Shown here: piece after piece, positions 1 to 9,358 of the stretch
How positions within the stretch are numbered: the first letter of the stretch is position 1
Layout: each line of letters starts with the position of its first letter
NCBI GenBank assembly: GCA_902779785.1
Contig: CACZDC010000011.1
Location: forward strand, 1 to 59,797
Length of the DNA stretch: 59,797 bases
Source of the DNA: an uncultured Bacteroidia bacterium
GTDB taxonomy: Bacteria > Bacteroidota > Bacteroidia > Bacteroidales > UBA932
Direction of reading: 5' to 3'
Notes under the pieces: generated by a model
What the model saw: the letters and a program-made list of their open reading frames with translations, nothing else
What the model was told of the DNA's origin: nothing
Databases searched by the model: none
Program-made: the position numbers and the translations under genes

Positions 1-81
1 TATCCCGGACGCATCTTCACCTGCATCGACGAGCACTGCACTGAGATTTCGGCCGCGATGTACGGAAACATCACGGTATGA
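1..81 (+). CDS. 3' end of an unidentified protein (partial)
   Basis: Frame 1 is open from the window edge to the TGA at 79-81 and gives a 26-residue C-terminus containing RIFTCIDEHC and ending in GNITV. The stop overlaps the ATG of nth as ATGA, the translational-coupling arrangement used throughout this genome, so this is probably a real gene co-transcribed with nth. I do not recognise the family from so short a tail. Confidence 0.55.
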   Translation, partial: YPGRIFTCIDEHCTEISAAMYGNITV

Positions 82-719
82 CACGCAAAGAACGTTTCAA
101 CAGTATTGTGGGCTGGTTTTCCGAAAACCGGCCTGTCGCCGAATCCGAACTGCATTTCGCAGACTCTTTCCAGCTGCTCGTTGCAGTGATCCTGTCCGCA
201 CAGTGCACCGACAGACGCGTCAATATGGTCACTCCGCCGCTTTTCGAACGCTACCCCACTCCGGAAGCCCTCGCCGCGGCCACTTTCGACGAGCTGTACC
301 CCTTCGTGAAAAGCATTTCCTATCCGAACGCAAAGACCAGGCATCTGATTGATATGGCCGGGAAACTGCTCTCCGAATTCGGGGGCGAGGTCCCGTCAGA
401 CATAGACGCCCTTATGACGCTCCCGGGAGTAGGACGCAAAACCGCCAACGTGATAGCGTCCATCGTCTATGACAAGCCGGTCATCGCCGTGGACACTCAC
501 GTCTTCAGGGTGGCTCACCGGCTCGGACTTTCCGACGGCAAGACCCCGCGCGCGGTAGAGCTTGACCTGGAGAGGCATATCCCCGCCGAAAAACGTCCCG
601 TAGCCCACCACTGGCTGATTCTCCACGGCCGCTACACCTGCACCGCACGTGCCCCGAAGTGCAGCGAATGCCCCCTCTCGCAGTGGTGCAGGGAGTATCC
701 TGTCATTGGGAATCATTGA
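78..719 (+). CDS. nth: Endonuclease III (DNA glycosylase/AP lyase)
   Basis: Base-excision-repair enzyme that removes oxidised pyrimidines and cleaves the abasic site. The 213 residues match the family length. The helix-hairpin-helix reads LPGVGRKTANVI and contains the catalytic lysine; the catalytic aspartate follows in AVDTHVFR. A C-terminal 4Fe-4S motif is complete: C188, C195, C198, C204 (spacing 6-2-5). The start overlaps the previous stop (ATGA). The 3' end overlaps convergent radC by 7 bp, so two DNA-maintenance genes meet tail to tail with no room for a terminator. Family assignment is secure. Confidence 0.96.
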   Translation: MTRKERFNSIVGWFSENRPVAESELHFADSFQLLVAVILSAQCTDRRVNMVTPPLFERYPTPEALAAATFDELYPFVKSISYPNAKTRHLIDMAGKLLSEFGGEVPSDIDALMTLPGVGRKTANVIASIVYDKPVIAVDTHVFRVAHRLGLSDGKTPRAVELDLERHIPAEKRPVAHHWLILHGRYTCTARAPKCSECPLSQWCREYPVIGNH

Positions 720-1399
720 ACGAACTCCCTGTCTTCAGAGAAAGAGTAGAACGAATTCAGGCCCAGGATAACGTGGTCCAGAAGCGGAATGTCCAAAGGC
801 TTCAGGGCATTTTTAACGCGCTTTGTCTCCCTGATGTCGGCTTCGCTGGGCGCAGGAGAGCCCCCGGGATGATTATGAACCATAATGACGGCCGCGGCCT
901 GTTTCTCGATGACTTTCCGCATCAGTCCCCTGGTGTCCGTAACCGTCTGAGCCTCACTTCCGCTGGTCAGGCGTTCCATCCCTATGAAACGGGCGGAACG
1001 GTTGAGCATTATTATCCATAACTCCTCGTGGTCAAGGCTTTTCATCTGCGGCAGCATCAGCCTTGCGACGGATTCCGGGCTGGTCAGCGGGCGGTCGTCG
1101 GCCACCGCCGCCTCCTCGAAGCAGCGGCGCCCCAGTTCCATAGCCGCCATTATGGACATAACCCGGACACTTCCTATCCCCTTCTTTGCGGAGAGTTCGT
1201 CCATCGGCATCGAAGACAGCCTTGTCAGCCGCCCGCCTGCCGCGACGAGCAGTTCCTGGGCAAGGTCTACGGCATTTTTTCCTCCTACGCCGCTGCCGAT
1301 CAGCACGGCAAGCAGTTCCGCATTGCTGAGAGACTTCACTCCCCTGAGGAGCATCTTTTCGCGCGGTCTCTCGTCCGCGCACATTTCCTTCAACTTCAT
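713..1399 (-). CDS. radC: RadC family JAB/MPN-domain protein
   Basis: RadC-like protein of 228 residues. The N-terminal helical part carries a helix-hairpin-helix-like stretch (SAKKGIGSVRVMSIMAA). The C-terminal JAB1/MPN+ domain has the metal site HNHPGGSPAPSEADI. Historically annotated as a DNA repair protein; its biochemical role is unresolved. I chose the ATG at 1399 (MKLKEMCADERPREKML) over an upstream in-frame start at 1447, because the extra 16 residues would overlap the pycB terminator and a -7-like box, and family members start at this point. Confidence 0.93.
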   Translation of the reverse strand: MKLKEMCADERPREKMLLRGVKSLSNAELLAVLIGSGVGGKNAVDLAQELLVAAGGRLTRLSSMPMDELSAKKGIGSVRVMSIMAAMELGRRCFEEAAVADDRPLTSPESVARLMLPQMKSLDHEELWIIMLNRSARFIGMERLTSGSEAQTVTDTRGLMRKVIEKQAAAVIMVHNHPGGSPAPSEADIRETKRVKNALKPLDIPLLDHVILGLNSFYSFSEDREFVQ

Positions 1400-1415
1400 A
1401 GAGCTTTTTTTGCGG

Positions 1416-1423
1416 CAAATATA
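1416..1423 (-). promoter_or_regulatory. Probable -7 box for radC
   Basis: On the minus strand the sequence reads TATATTTG, an exact match to the Bacteroidetes -7 consensus TAnnTTTG, 16 nt upstream of the radC ATG. No clear TTG lies at the -33 position, so confidence is moderate. Confidence 0.5.
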
Positions 1424-1433
1424 TGGCGGGGAA

Positions 1434-1471
1434 AGAAAAAACAGCACCCGTTGTTGATAACTTGTGCTGTT
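1434..1471 (-). terminator. Intrinsic terminator after pycB
   Basis: Read on the minus strand, AACAGCAC pairs with GTGCTGTT across a 16-nt loop and is followed by TTTTCTTTCC. It sits between the pycB stop (1518) and the radC start (1399), so it would end pycB transcription. Confidence 0.7.
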
Positions 1472-1517
1472 TCACTATGCAAATAAATGTTTCAGGGGGT
1501 ATCCCGCGGGCTGTAGC

Positions 1518-3302
1518 CTAAAGTATGAGTGCTATGATCTCCCCCTTGGCGACCGATTCTCCCTGCCTGCCGCAGACCGCAACATAGCGTCCGCCGGCGG
1601 CCGGACGGATTTCCTCGAGGCCATACCAAGCCTGGACATAGCCAATGACCTCGGAAGCCTTGACCTCGGTCCCGACCGTCGGAGCGGCCCCCTTGTCGTC
1701 CACGTCCAGCTGCCACAGAAGCTGTCCCTTCACCGGAGCCTGCACCGGAATCGCCCCCGGATATTTCTGAAGAAGGGCGTCGATATCTATTTTGGGCATT
1801 TCCACTACCGGGCGCTCCACTATTATCGGGGCTCCCGCCTTTGCCTTCATCTGCTCCAGCTCGGCGTTGAAACGCTCCTTTGCCAGCCCGCTCCTGTAAT
1901 CGCGGTACTGACGCTCGTGCATCGCCAGCTCGAAGAGTTCCTCCTCGTCCTCGCCATAGTCCCATCCTTCCTCGTCCATCATAGCGCGGAATTTCGGAAG
2001 TTCGTCGGGATAATTGTCCTGAGGGTTGCAGTCGGTGAACTCCAGGCCCTTTTCCTTTGCGAGTCCGACTATCTCTGGTGCGAGAGGACCGGGAAGCCGG
2101 CCCATATGGCCGAGAATCATTCCCCAGGTATCCTTGTCTATAGTTGTCCAGCGGGGCTTGTCGCTCAGCATATTGAAAAGATTCATCAGGGCAGTATTCT
2201 TGACATACTGGCTGAATGGCGTCACAAGCGGAGGATAGCCCAGGCGCGGCCAGACGTATTCGACCTCCCCGAAGAGCTTGACCATCAGGGTGTCCAGCGA
2301 TATTTCGGGACGCCCGTGGGCGTGCTGGGCGGCATTGATGGCCCCCTGGAAGCCTTTCAGGTCAGCCATCATCGACCCCATCATCCCTCCGGGAAGGCCG
2401 CAGCCGACCAGAAGGGAGGTCATCTTCGAGTTGGAAGGATTGATCCAATAGCCGAGGAAATCGTCGATGAACTTCTGAGTCAGCCTCCTCACCTCCATAT
2501 AAGCGTCCACATCTATGTCCTTCACGAGGAAGCCGTCGGCGCGGAGCATCTCCCTGACGGTAATGACGTCCGGATGGACCTTGCCCCAGGAAAGGGGCTC
2601 CACGGCGACGTCCAGGTAGTCCGCGCCGGCACGGGCGACCTCCAGCATCGAGGCCGGAGAGAAGCCGGGGCCGCTGTGTCCGTGGTACTGTACAAGGATA
2701 TGGGGATATTTTTTCTTGATGTCCGAGACCAGCTCGCCGAGAAAACTCGGCCTGCCGATTCCGGCCATATCCTTGAGGCAGATCTCATCCGTGCCGTACT
2801 CCACGAGTTTGTCCACGACTCCCATATAGTAGTCAACGGTATGGACAGGAGAATAGGTGATGGACAGGGCGGCCTGCGAGATCATCCCGGCCTTTTTCGC
2901 ACCCTCGACCGAGGCTTTCAGGTTGCGGTGGTCGTTGAGGCCGCAGAATGAGCGGGCGATGTCCGTTCCCTGGGCCTTCTTGACTCGGAACATAAGCTCC
3001 CTCACATCCAGGGGTACAGGGTTCATTCTCAGGGCGTTAAGTCCTCTTTCCAGCATATGTGTCTGAATGCCCGCCTTGCGGAGGGGGGCGGTCCAGGCGC
3101 GCACCGCCTTGTTAGGATTTTCGCCGAAAAGCAGATTGACCTGTTCGAAGGCGCCGCCGTTGGTTTCCACGCGGTCGAAGCAGCCCATATCTATGATGGC
3201 AGGGGCGACTTCGACAAGCTGGTCCACCCTCGGAACATATTTCCCGGAACTCTGCCACATATCCCTGTACACCAGGGAAAACTTGATTTCACGTTTATTC
3301 AT
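1518..3302 (-). CDS. Pyruvate carboxylase subunit B / oxaloacetate decarboxylase alpha-like, biotin lysine missing
   Basis: The 594-residue protein starts with the carboxyltransferase TIM barrel (KFSLVYRDMWQSSGKYVPRV near the N-terminus; later KDMAGIGRP and VQYHGHSGPG), followed by the conserved carboxylase domain (YVWPRLGYPPLVTPFSQYVKN) and a C-terminal lipoyl/biotinyl-like fold. Bacteroides homologues carry an AMKT biotinylation motif in the last domain. Here the aligned residues are AWYG (W559, Y560), so there is no lysine to accept biotin. The barrel looks intact, and carboxyl transfer could use a separate biotin carrier. The ATG at 3302 is preferred to an upstream GTG at 3323. It is divergent from upp and ends at its own terminator. 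Confidence 0.85.
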   Translation of the reverse strand: MNKREIKFSLVYRDMWQSSGKYVPRVDQLVEVAPAIIDMGCFDRVETNGGAFEQVNLLFGENPNKAVRAWTAPLRKAGIQTHMLERGLNALRMNPVPLDVRELMFRVKKAQGTDIARSFCGLNDHRNLKASVEGAKKAGMISQAALSITYSPVHTVDYYMGVVDKLVEYGTDEICLKDMAGIGRPSFLGELVSDIKKKYPHILVQYHGHSGPGFSPASMLEVARAGADYLDVAVEPLSWGKVHPDVITVREMLRADGFLVKDIDVDAYMEVRRLTQKFIDDFLGYWINPSNSKMTSLLVGCGLPGGMMGSMMADLKGFQGAINAAQHAHGRPEISLDTLMVKLFGEVEYVWPRLGYPPLVTPFSQYVKNTALMNLFNMLSDKPRWTTIDKDTWGMILGHMGRLPGPLAPEIVGLAKEKGLEFTDCNPQDNYPDELPKFRAMMDEEGWDYGEDEEELFELAMHERQYRDYRSGLAKERFNAELEQMKAKAGAPIIVERPVVEMPKIDIDALLQKYPGAIPVQAPVKGQLLWQLDVDDKGAAPTVGTEVKASEVIGYVQAWYGLEEIRPAAGGRYVAVCGRQGESVAKGEIIALIL

Positions 3303-3359
3303 AGCCTTGCTTAATGCTTCCACAAAATTAGTCTTTTTCCTTCATTTTGCCAAGTCTGC

Positions 3360-3388
3360 TTGTTTTTCGCGAAAAAAGCTTAACTTTG
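3360..3388 (+). promoter_or_regulatory. Bacteroidetes-type promoter of upp
   Basis: TTG at 3360-3362, an 18-nt gap, then TAACTTTG at 3381-3388 matches the TTG / TAnnTTTG promoter. It lies in the divergent gap between pycB and upp and predicts a leader of under 20 nt. Confidence 0.65.
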
Positions 3389-3411
3389 TGATACAGCAAA
3401 AGTGATTCAGG

Positions 3412-4065
3412 ATGAAAGTTATCAATCTTGGCGAAAGCCCGTCAGTGCTGAACACCTATCTCGCAGAACTCCGGGACAGGAAAGTTCAAAAAGACAGTAT
3501 GCGTTTCCGGCGTAACCTGGAAAGGGTCGGAGAGTTTTTCGGAATAGAAATATCCCGGACCCTGGACTATTCCGTGAAAGAAGTGACCACGCCGCTGGGG
3601 ATAGCGAAGGTATCTACCTTCGACACTCCCCTGGTGCTCGCGACCATACTTCGCGCCGGGCTTCCCCTCCAGCAAGGCCTGCTGAACGTATTCGACAAGG
3701 CGGAAACGGCCTTCCTCGCCACCTACCGGAAATACGGTAAGGGCGACTGGCACGAACTGCGCGTGGAATACTGCACCGCTCCTTCCCTTGAGGGGAAAAC
3801 CCTTATCCTCTCGGACTCGATGCTCGCTACCGGCGCCTCAATGGAAATAACGCTGCAGAAACTGACCGAGGACTGCGGCACTCCTGCGCACACTCATCTC
3901 GTATGTCCTGTCGCCAGCCGCTATGCCGTGGATTATCTCGCCAGCCGCTATGCCGATGAACTCACGCTCTGGGTGGCGGCCATAGACGAAGAACTGACTT
4001 CCCGCAGTTATATCATTCCGGGGCTCGGGGATGCCGGAGACCTGGCTTTTGGCGGGAAGATGTAA
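3412..4065 (+). CDS. upp: Uracil phosphoribosyltransferase
   Basis: Converts uracil and PRPP to UMP in the pyrimidine salvage pathway; cytosolic. The 217-residue protein carries the PRPP-binding loop LSDSMLATGASM in its C-terminal half and the uracil-binding C-terminal signature YIIPGLGDAGDLAFGGKM, both diagnostic of Upp. The ATG at 3412 is about two dozen nt after a good -7 box. The last codons host the promoter of the next gene. Monocistronic by appearance. Confidence 0.95.
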   Translation: MKVINLGESPSVLNTYLAELRDRKVQKDSMRFRRNLERVGEFFGIEISRTLDYSVKEVTTPLGIAKVSTFDTPLVLATILRAGLPLQQGLLNVFDKAETAFLATYRKYGKGDWHELRVEYCTAPSLEGKTLILSDSMLATGASMEITLQKLTEDCGTPAHTHLVCPVASRYAVDYLASRYADELTLWVAAIDEELTSRSYIIPGLGDAGDLAFGGKM

Positions 4066-4079
4066 TTTTGCTATCTTTG
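4049..4079 (+). promoter_or_regulatory. Promoter of the lipoprotein-SPOR-rpoN-miaB operon
   Basis: TTG at 4049-4051, a 20-nt gap, then TATCTTTG at 4072-4079 matches the Bacteroidetes promoter. It overlaps the 3' end of upp. Only five bases separate the -7 box from the ATG at 4085, so a leaderless or nearly leaderless mRNA is predicted. Confidence 0.65.
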
Positions 4080-4084
4080 TGGGA

Positions 4085-4555
4085 ATGAGTATGAAAAGAA
4101 TTGTCAAAGTCCTTGTCCTTGCCGCCCTGGCGCTGAGCCTGAGCGCCTGTGGCATTTCAAAGTTAAAGGACCTCAGCGTTTCCTCGCTCGGAGTGAAATA
4201 CATCACCCCGACCTCGAACCGTTCCCTGAAGGGGGTGCTGCTGCTCGGCCTTGACAATCCTTCCATCGACTTTACCGTGAAGGACGTCGAAGGAGTGATT
4301 AAATACTACGACAGGGACATAGTGAATTTCACCGCCGGGGAATTGCCGGTCCAGGGGAAAAGCGAGCAGGTCTATGAACTCCCCTGCACCGCCACCCTCT
4401 GCGACAAGGTGTCGTTTCTCGACCTGCTCGTGATCGCATCCAAGAAATCCCTCGAGGGGATGAGCGCGGACGTAAAGCTGAATGCTTCGCTGAAAAACGG
4501 GATGCACCTGCCCCTGTCGTTCAAAGAAATAGATCTGGAACAGTTTACACAATAG
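4085..4555 (+). CDS. Predicted lipoprotein with LEA2-like region
   Basis: The 156-residue protein starts with a lipoprotein signal (MKRIVKVLVLAALALSLSAC, lipobox LSAC). The mature part is a beta-rich domain (GVKYITPTSNRSLKG, LDNPSIDFTVKDVEG, GELPVQGKSEQ) that resembles LEA-type-2 / water-stress folds, though I cannot assign it firmly. Start at 4085 (MSMKR) or 4091 (MKR); both preserve the signal peptide. It is followed at 4 bp by a SPOR protein and then rpoN, suggesting an envelope role. Function unknown. Confidence 0.75.
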   Translation: MSMKRIVKVLVLAALALSLSACGISKLKDLSVSSLGVKYITPTSNRSLKGVLLLGLDNPSIDFTVKDVEGVIKYYDRDIVNFTAGELPVQGKSEQVYELPCTATLCDKVSFLDLLVIASKKSLEGMSADVKLNASLKNGMHLPLSFKEIDLEQFTQ

Positions 4556-4559
4556 AGAT

Positions 4560-5024
4560 ATGAAGCGTTTTCTCACAGCGATTTTGCTTTCCCTTGCGTT
4601 TTCGGCCGCAGCCGCCGCCCAGGAAGCGGACAGCCTTAAACTGTCCGCGGTGGACTCCCTGCTGGTCGGGAAAGACATACTCAACATCATCGGTCCGGGA
4701 ATCAGCATAAGCCAGAGCCCCTCCGTCCGCACAGCCTTGAAATCCTATGTTTCCGGCAACGCACTGAAATCGATCAGCGGCTACCGCATCAGGGTATTCT
4801 TCGACAACTCGCAGAATGCCAGGACTAAATCAGAAAGCATAGAGCGCTATATTTCAAATACTTACGGAGGGATCCGAGTCTACAGGACCTACGATTCCCC
4901 GAACTACAAGGTATGCGTCGGAGATTTCAGGACCAAGGACGAAGCCCTCGGACTGTACAACTCCTTGAAAGCGACCTACCCTGCAGCCCTTATCATTAAG
5001 GAAAGCATCAACTATCCGAGATAG
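4560..5024 (+). CDS. Secreted SPOR-domain protein
   Basis: The 154-residue protein has a cleavable signal peptide (MKRFLTAILLSLAFSAAAAA, then QEAD). The C-terminal half matches the SPOR peptidoglycan-binding fold (SGYRIRVFFDNSQNARTK, later YKVCVGDFRTKDEAL and AALIIKESINYP). SPOR domains bind denuded glycan strands at division sites. The gene sits 4 bp after the lipoprotein and 2 bp before rpoN, in one operon. Confidence 0.85.
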   Translation: MKRFLTAILLSLAFSAAAAAQEADSLKLSAVDSLLVGKDILNIIGPGISISQSPSVRTALKSYVSGNALKSISGYRIRVFFDNSQNARTKSESIERYISNTYGGIRVYRTYDSPNYKVCVGDFRTKDEALGLYNSLKATYPAALIIKESINYPR

Positions 5025-5026
5025 AA

Positions 5027-6478
5027 ATGGCGAACATCAGACAAGGACTGGAGCAGAAGATGCAGCAGAAGCTTTCCCCGCTGCAGATTCAGACCATAAA
5101 GCTCATAGAAATGCCCGTACAGGCCCTTGAGCAGCACGTGCGTGAGGTTCTTAACGACAATCCGGTACTTGACGACTCCACCGGCGGCGGGAGCGAGGAG
5201 CAGAGGGACGTATCCATCTCCGAAGTCGAAGAAAGGGAACAGAGCGGAGGTTCGCTCGAGGAGAACTATGGTCCTCAGGACGACGACATCCCTTCCTATA
5301 ATTTATATGTAAACAACTGGGGCAAGGACGAACGCCCCGAATACAACACCTTCTCCGTCAAGCAGAGTTTCACCCAGAGCCTCATCGAACAGCTCGGCTA
5401 CCGCAACCTTACCGAGAAGGAAAGGACCATAGGGACTTTCATCATAGGCTCCCTGGACGACGATGGCTATCTCCGCAGGGATGTCGAGTCGCTTGTGGAC
5501 GACATCGCTTTCCGCGCCGGGCTGGAGACCTCTGCCGAGGAGGTGGAAAAGATGCTCCGTATAATTCAGGAATTCGAACCCTCAGGAGTCGGCGCGAGAG
5601 ATCTCAGGGAATGCCTCCTGATCCAGCTGGAAGACAAGAAACAGACTCCCCCTGTACAAAACGCCATACGCGTACTGAAGAACCAGTTCGACGCCTTCAA
5701 GAACCGGCATTTCCAGAAGATAATGGCACGGGAACATCTCAGCGAAGACGAGATGAAAAGTGTAATGGAGGAAATCAAGAAACTGAATCCCTCTCCTGGC
5801 GGACAGATTGACGACAGCTATGTGGAAATCACCCAGCAGGTCGTCCCGGACTTCCGGCTGGACTACGAGAACGGAGAGCTGATCCTCTCAATGCCCCGTT
5901 TCAGCATTCCGGAACTGAGAGTAAACCGGAAGTATGCAGAAATACTGGAGACCGGGAAATACACCCAGGACCGCAGCCAGAAAGAAGCCGCCGTCTTCGT
6001 CAAGCAGAAACTGGACTCAGCCAAATGGTTCGTAGAGGCCCTTCGCCAGAGGCAGAATACGCTGGAAAGCACGATGAAGGCAATTCTGGAATACCAGAGA
6101 GAATACTTCATAGACGGCGACGAGACCTCGCTCAAGCCTATGGTACTGAAGGACATAGCGGAGCGTACCGGCTTTGACATCTCTACCATTTCGCGCGTAG
6201 TCAACAGCAAATGGATAGAGACCCATTTCGGGATTTTCCCCTTGAAATATTTCTTCTCCGAAGGCCTTGAAAACAACGAGGGCGAGGAGGTATCGACACG
6301 CGAAATCAAGAAGGCCCTCTGCGACGCGGTCGAAGCCGAGGACAAGCACAATCCTCTGACTGACGACGAACTCGTGGATGTGCTTTCAGCAAAGGGTTAC
6401 AAGGTTGCAAGGCGCACCATAGCCAAGTACCGTACCTTGATGGACATCCCGAAGGCCCGCCTGCGCAGAGAATTATGA
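5027..6478 (+). CDS. rpoN: RNA polymerase sigma-54 factor
   Basis: Alternative sigma factor that requires AAA+ enhancer-binding proteins. The 483 residues cover region I (MANIRQGLEQKMQQKLSPLQ, glutamine-rich, ending EMPVQALEQHV), an acidic region II, the core-binding region, the -12-recognising HTH (ISTISRVVNSKW), and a near-C-terminal RpoN box ARRTIAKYR at 461-469 that reads the -24 element (canonical ARRTVAKYR). It overlaps miaB by ATGA. No sigma-54 activator is encoded in this window. Confidence 0.96.
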   Translation: MANIRQGLEQKMQQKLSPLQIQTIKLIEMPVQALEQHVREVLNDNPVLDDSTGGGSEEQRDVSISEVEEREQSGGSLEENYGPQDDDIPSYNLYVNNWGKDERPEYNTFSVKQSFTQSLIEQLGYRNLTEKERTIGTFIIGSLDDDGYLRRDVESLVDDIAFRAGLETSAEEVEKMLRIIQEFEPSGVGARDLRECLLIQLEDKKQTPPVQNAIRVLKNQFDAFKNRHFQKIMAREHLSEDEMKSVMEEIKKLNPSPGGQIDDSYVEITQQVVPDFRLDYENGELILSMPRFSIPELRVNRKYAEILETGKYTQDRSQKEAAVFVKQKLDSAKWFVEALRQRQNTLESTMKAILEYQREYFIDGDETSLKPMVLKDIAERTGFDISTISRVVNSKWIETHFGIFPLKYFFSEGLENNEGEEVSTREIKKALCDAVEAEDKHNPLTDDELVDVLSAKGYKVARRTIAKYRTLMDIPKARLRREL

Positions 6479-7791
6479 AAAAAGCCTATATCGAGACATA
6501 TGGCTGTCAGATGAACGTCAATGACAGCGAAGTTATTTTTTCCATACTGAAAGAAGCCGGCTATTCAAGGACCGAGGAGATTTCCGAGGCCGATCTTATA
6601 ATGGCCAACACCTGCTCCGTCAGGGACAATGCCGAGCAGCGCATCTGGGGCCGTATCGAGGCTTTCAACCAGGCCAGAAAAGGGCGCAGAGGAGTTCTGG
6701 TCGGTATCGCCGGCTGTATGGCCGAGAGGCTGAAAGACAAGCTTCTGGAGACTGGGAAGGTGGATCTGGTAGTCGGTCCCGATGCCTACAGGAGCCTCCC
6801 GCGCCTGCTGGAAGCAGTCAGTCCGGACTCCCCGCAGATAGACGTCCTCCTCTCACGTGATGAGACTTACTCGGACATAAAGCCGCTCCGGACAGACCGC
6901 AACGGAGTTTCGGCCTTTATTTCCATAATGAGAGGCTGCAACAATGTCTGCTCCTACTGTGTGGTCCCATATACCCGCGGAGCCGAACGCTCCCGCGAGC
7001 CGGGAAGCATAGTCCGCGAGGCCTGCGACGTGTTCTCCAGGGGCTACCGCGAGGTCACTCTCCTTGGCCAGAACGTGGACTCATACCTCTGGAAGAATGA
7101 AAGGGAGACTGTAAATTTCGCAGAACTCCTTCGCCGGGTAGCCTCGGTCAGCCCCCTTCTGAGAGTGCGTTTCGCCACCTCCCATCCCAAGGACATTTCC
7201 GACGAGGTCATCGAGACAATGGCCGCCCACGAGAATATCTGCAAACACATCCATCTTCCTGTCCAGTCCGGAAGCACGCGTATGCTGGAAAAGATGCGGC
7301 GGCGCTACAGCCGGGAATGGTATCTGGAGAGGATTTCCAAGATCCGCAGCCTTATCCCGGACTGCGGCATCACCACTGACGTGATTGCCGGTTTCTGCTC
7401 TGAAACGGAGCAGGATCATCTTGATACTCTGTCGCTTATGGAGGAAGTCGGCTTCGACTGGGCCTTTATGTTCGCCTACTCCGAGCGTCCGGGGACCCTT
7501 GCCGCGAAGCAGTATCCCGACGACGTCCCTCCCGAAGTCAAGAACCGTCGGCTCAACGAAATCATCGCCCTGCAGGGGAGAAAGTCCCTCGAGCGATATC
7601 GCTCCTGGGTCGGGAAGCGCGTGAGAGTCCTTGTCGAAGGGCCGTCCAAGAGGAACCCCGACGAACTCTGCGGACGCGCCTCAAACAATATGATGTGCGT
7701 CTTCCCCTCCGCCGGCCAGAAGCCCGGGGACTATGTCGAGCTCATCGTAAACGACTGCACCTCAGCGACTTTGATTTGTTCTGCCGTATGA
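6475..7791 (+). CDS. miaB: tRNA-2-methylthio-N6-dimethylallyladenosine synthase
   Basis: Radical-SAM methylthiotransferase that converts i6A37 to ms2i6A37 in tRNAs. The 438 residues contain the N-terminal auxiliary cluster ligands C11 (YGCQMN), C47 and C81, the radical-SAM CxxxCxxC (C155, C159, C162 in GCNNVCSYCVVPYTRG), and a C-terminal TRAM domain. The gene is translationally coupled to rpoN through a 4-bp overlap and ends the operon. Confidence 0.96.
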   Translation: MKKAYIETYGCQMNVNDSEVIFSILKEAGYSRTEEISEADLIMANTCSVRDNAEQRIWGRIEAFNQARKGRRGVLVGIAGCMAERLKDKLLETGKVDLVVGPDAYRSLPRLLEAVSPDSPQIDVLLSRDETYSDIKPLRTDRNGVSAFISIMRGCNNVCSYCVVPYTRGAERSREPGSIVREACDVFSRGYREVTLLGQNVDSYLWKNERETVNFAELLRRVASVSPLLRVRFATSHPKDISDEVIETMAAHENICKHIHLPVQSGSTRMLEKMRRRYSREWYLERISKIRSLIPDCGITTDVIAGFCSETEQDHLDTLSLMEEVGFDWAFMFAYSERPGTLAAKQYPDDVPPEVKNRRLNEIIALQGRKSLERYRSWVGKRVRVLVEGPSKRNPDELCGRASNNMMCVFPSAGQKPGDYVELIVNDCTSATLICSAV

Positions 7792-7848
7792 ATAAGATTA
7801 ACATACATTTTTTCGACAGACTATACTAATAATCAACCACATAAGAAA

Positions 7849-9327
7849 ATGAGCAAATACATTCTAGCACTGGATCAGGGGACGAGTTCTTCAAGGGCCA
7901 TCGTCTTCGACCACGACGGAACGATCTGTTCCACCGCCCAGATGGAATTCACCCAGTACTTTCCGAAACCCGGCTGGGTGGAGCACAACCCGAAGGAAAT
8001 ATGGTCCTCCGAAGCGGCGGTGATCGCAGAAGCCATCACCCGCCTCGGCATCAACGGACTGGACATCGCCGGAATCGGCATCACCAACCAGAGAGAGACC
8101 ACCATAGTCTGGGACGCGGAAACCGGTGAACCTGTCTATAACGCAATCGTCTGGCAGGACAGACGCACCTCGGAGTACTGTGACAGCCTCAAGGCCCGCG
8201 GACTGGTGGAGCGGATCCGCGAAAAGACCGGCCTTATCATCGACGCATACTTCTCCGGAACCAAGATCCGCTGGATACTTGAAAATGTGCCCGGAGCGAG
8301 GGAAAAAGCCGAGCAGGGCAAGCTCCGTTTCGGGACGGTCGACAGCTGGCTTGTATGGCAGCTGACTCGCGGCGAAGTACACGTGACGGACGTCACAAAC
8401 GCCTCACGCACAATGCTTTTCAACATCAATACCCTGGAATGGGATAAAGATATGCTCCTGCTTCTGGACATCCCCGAATCGATGCTCCCGAAGGTCTGCT
8501 CTTCCTCCGAGATCTATGGTCATACCAAGACCACGATCTTCGCCCACGAAGTGCCCATAGCCGGCATCGCAGGAGACCAGCAGGCCGCCCTCTTCGGCCA
8601 GATGTGCACCGAGCCAGGAGCCGTGAAGAATACCTATGGCACCGGCTGCTTCCTCTTGATGAACACCGGCGAAAAACCCATACTTTCGAAGAACAATCTG
8701 CTCACGACGATTGCCTGGAAGATCGGGAATACTGTCAACTACGCCCTCGAGGGCTCGATTTTCGTCGGCGGCAGCGTGGTCCAATGGCTCCGCGACGGAC
8801 TCGGGATCATCCGCTCGTCCTCCGAGGTCGAAGCCCTTGCCGCGAGTGTTCCGGACAACGGCGGCGTCTATTTCGTCCCGGCCCTCACCGGGATGGGCGC
8901 ACCCTATTGGGACCAGTATGCTCACGGGACCATCTGCGGACTGACCCGCGGCTCTACGGCCGCCCATATTGCCAGGGCAGCCCTCGAAGGAATCGCCTTC
9001 CAGACGATGGACATTGTCGATGCTATGGCCAAGGACGCCGGAATGCGTCTGGCGGAGCTCAAGGTCGACGGCGGAGCTTCCCGCAACAATCTGATGATGC
9101 AGTTCCAGGCCGACATACTCGGCACTTCGGTCATCCGTCCCCAGGTCACTGAGACAACGGCTATGGGCGCGGCCTATCTCGCCGGCCTCGCGGTCGGCTT
9201 CTGGGGATCGCTCGACGAGATCAAGCAGCAGTGGAAAGCCGAAAGGACCTTCATTCCTTCACTCGGCGACACTTCCGCACTCAAAGCCGGCTGGGCCGAC
9301 GCCATCAACAGAACTATTAACAAATGA
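7849..9327 (+). CDS. glpK: Glycerol kinase
   Basis: Phosphorylates glycerol with ATP to sn-glycerol 3-phosphate. The 492-residue FGGY-family protein has the phosphate loop [16 protein letters not shown], the FGGY signature region ([13 protein letters not shown]), and the C-terminal [20 protein letters not shown]. The glycerol facilitator glpF follows 31 bp downstream, so uptake and trapping are co-encoded. No glpD or regulator is nearby. Confidence 0.96.
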   Translation: MSKYILALDQGTSSSRAIVFDHDGTICSTAQMEFTQYFPKPGWVEHNPKEIWSSEAAVIAEAITRLGINGLDIAGIGITNQRETTIVWDAETGEPVYNAIVWQDRRTSEYCDSLKARGLVERIREKTGLIIDAYFSGTKIRWILENVPGAREKAEQGKLRFGTVDSWLVWQLTRGEVHVTDVTNASRTMLFNINTLEWDKDMLLLLDIPESMLPKVCSSSEIYGHTKTTIFAHEVPIAGIAGDQQAALFGQMCTEPGAVKNTYGTGCFLLMNTGEKPILSKNNLLTTIAWKIGNTVNYALEGSIFVGGSVVQWLRDGLGIIRSSSEVEALAASVPDNGGVYFVPALTGMGAPYWDQYAHGTICGLTRGSTAAHIARAALEGIAFQTMDIVDAMAKDAGMRLAELKVDGGASRNNLMMQFQADILGTSVIRPQVTETTAMGAAYLAGLAVGFWGSLDEIKQQWKAERTFIPSLGDTSALKAGWADAINRTINK

Positions 9328-9358
9328 TTTGTTGCAGGGTAACAATAAAAATTAATCT

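Noticed and set aside
1464-2951. Long plus-strand open frame opposite pycB
   Set aside because: It is antisense to a well-conserved gene, has Arg/His/Pro-rich composition and no family motif; typical shadow in G+C-rich DNA.
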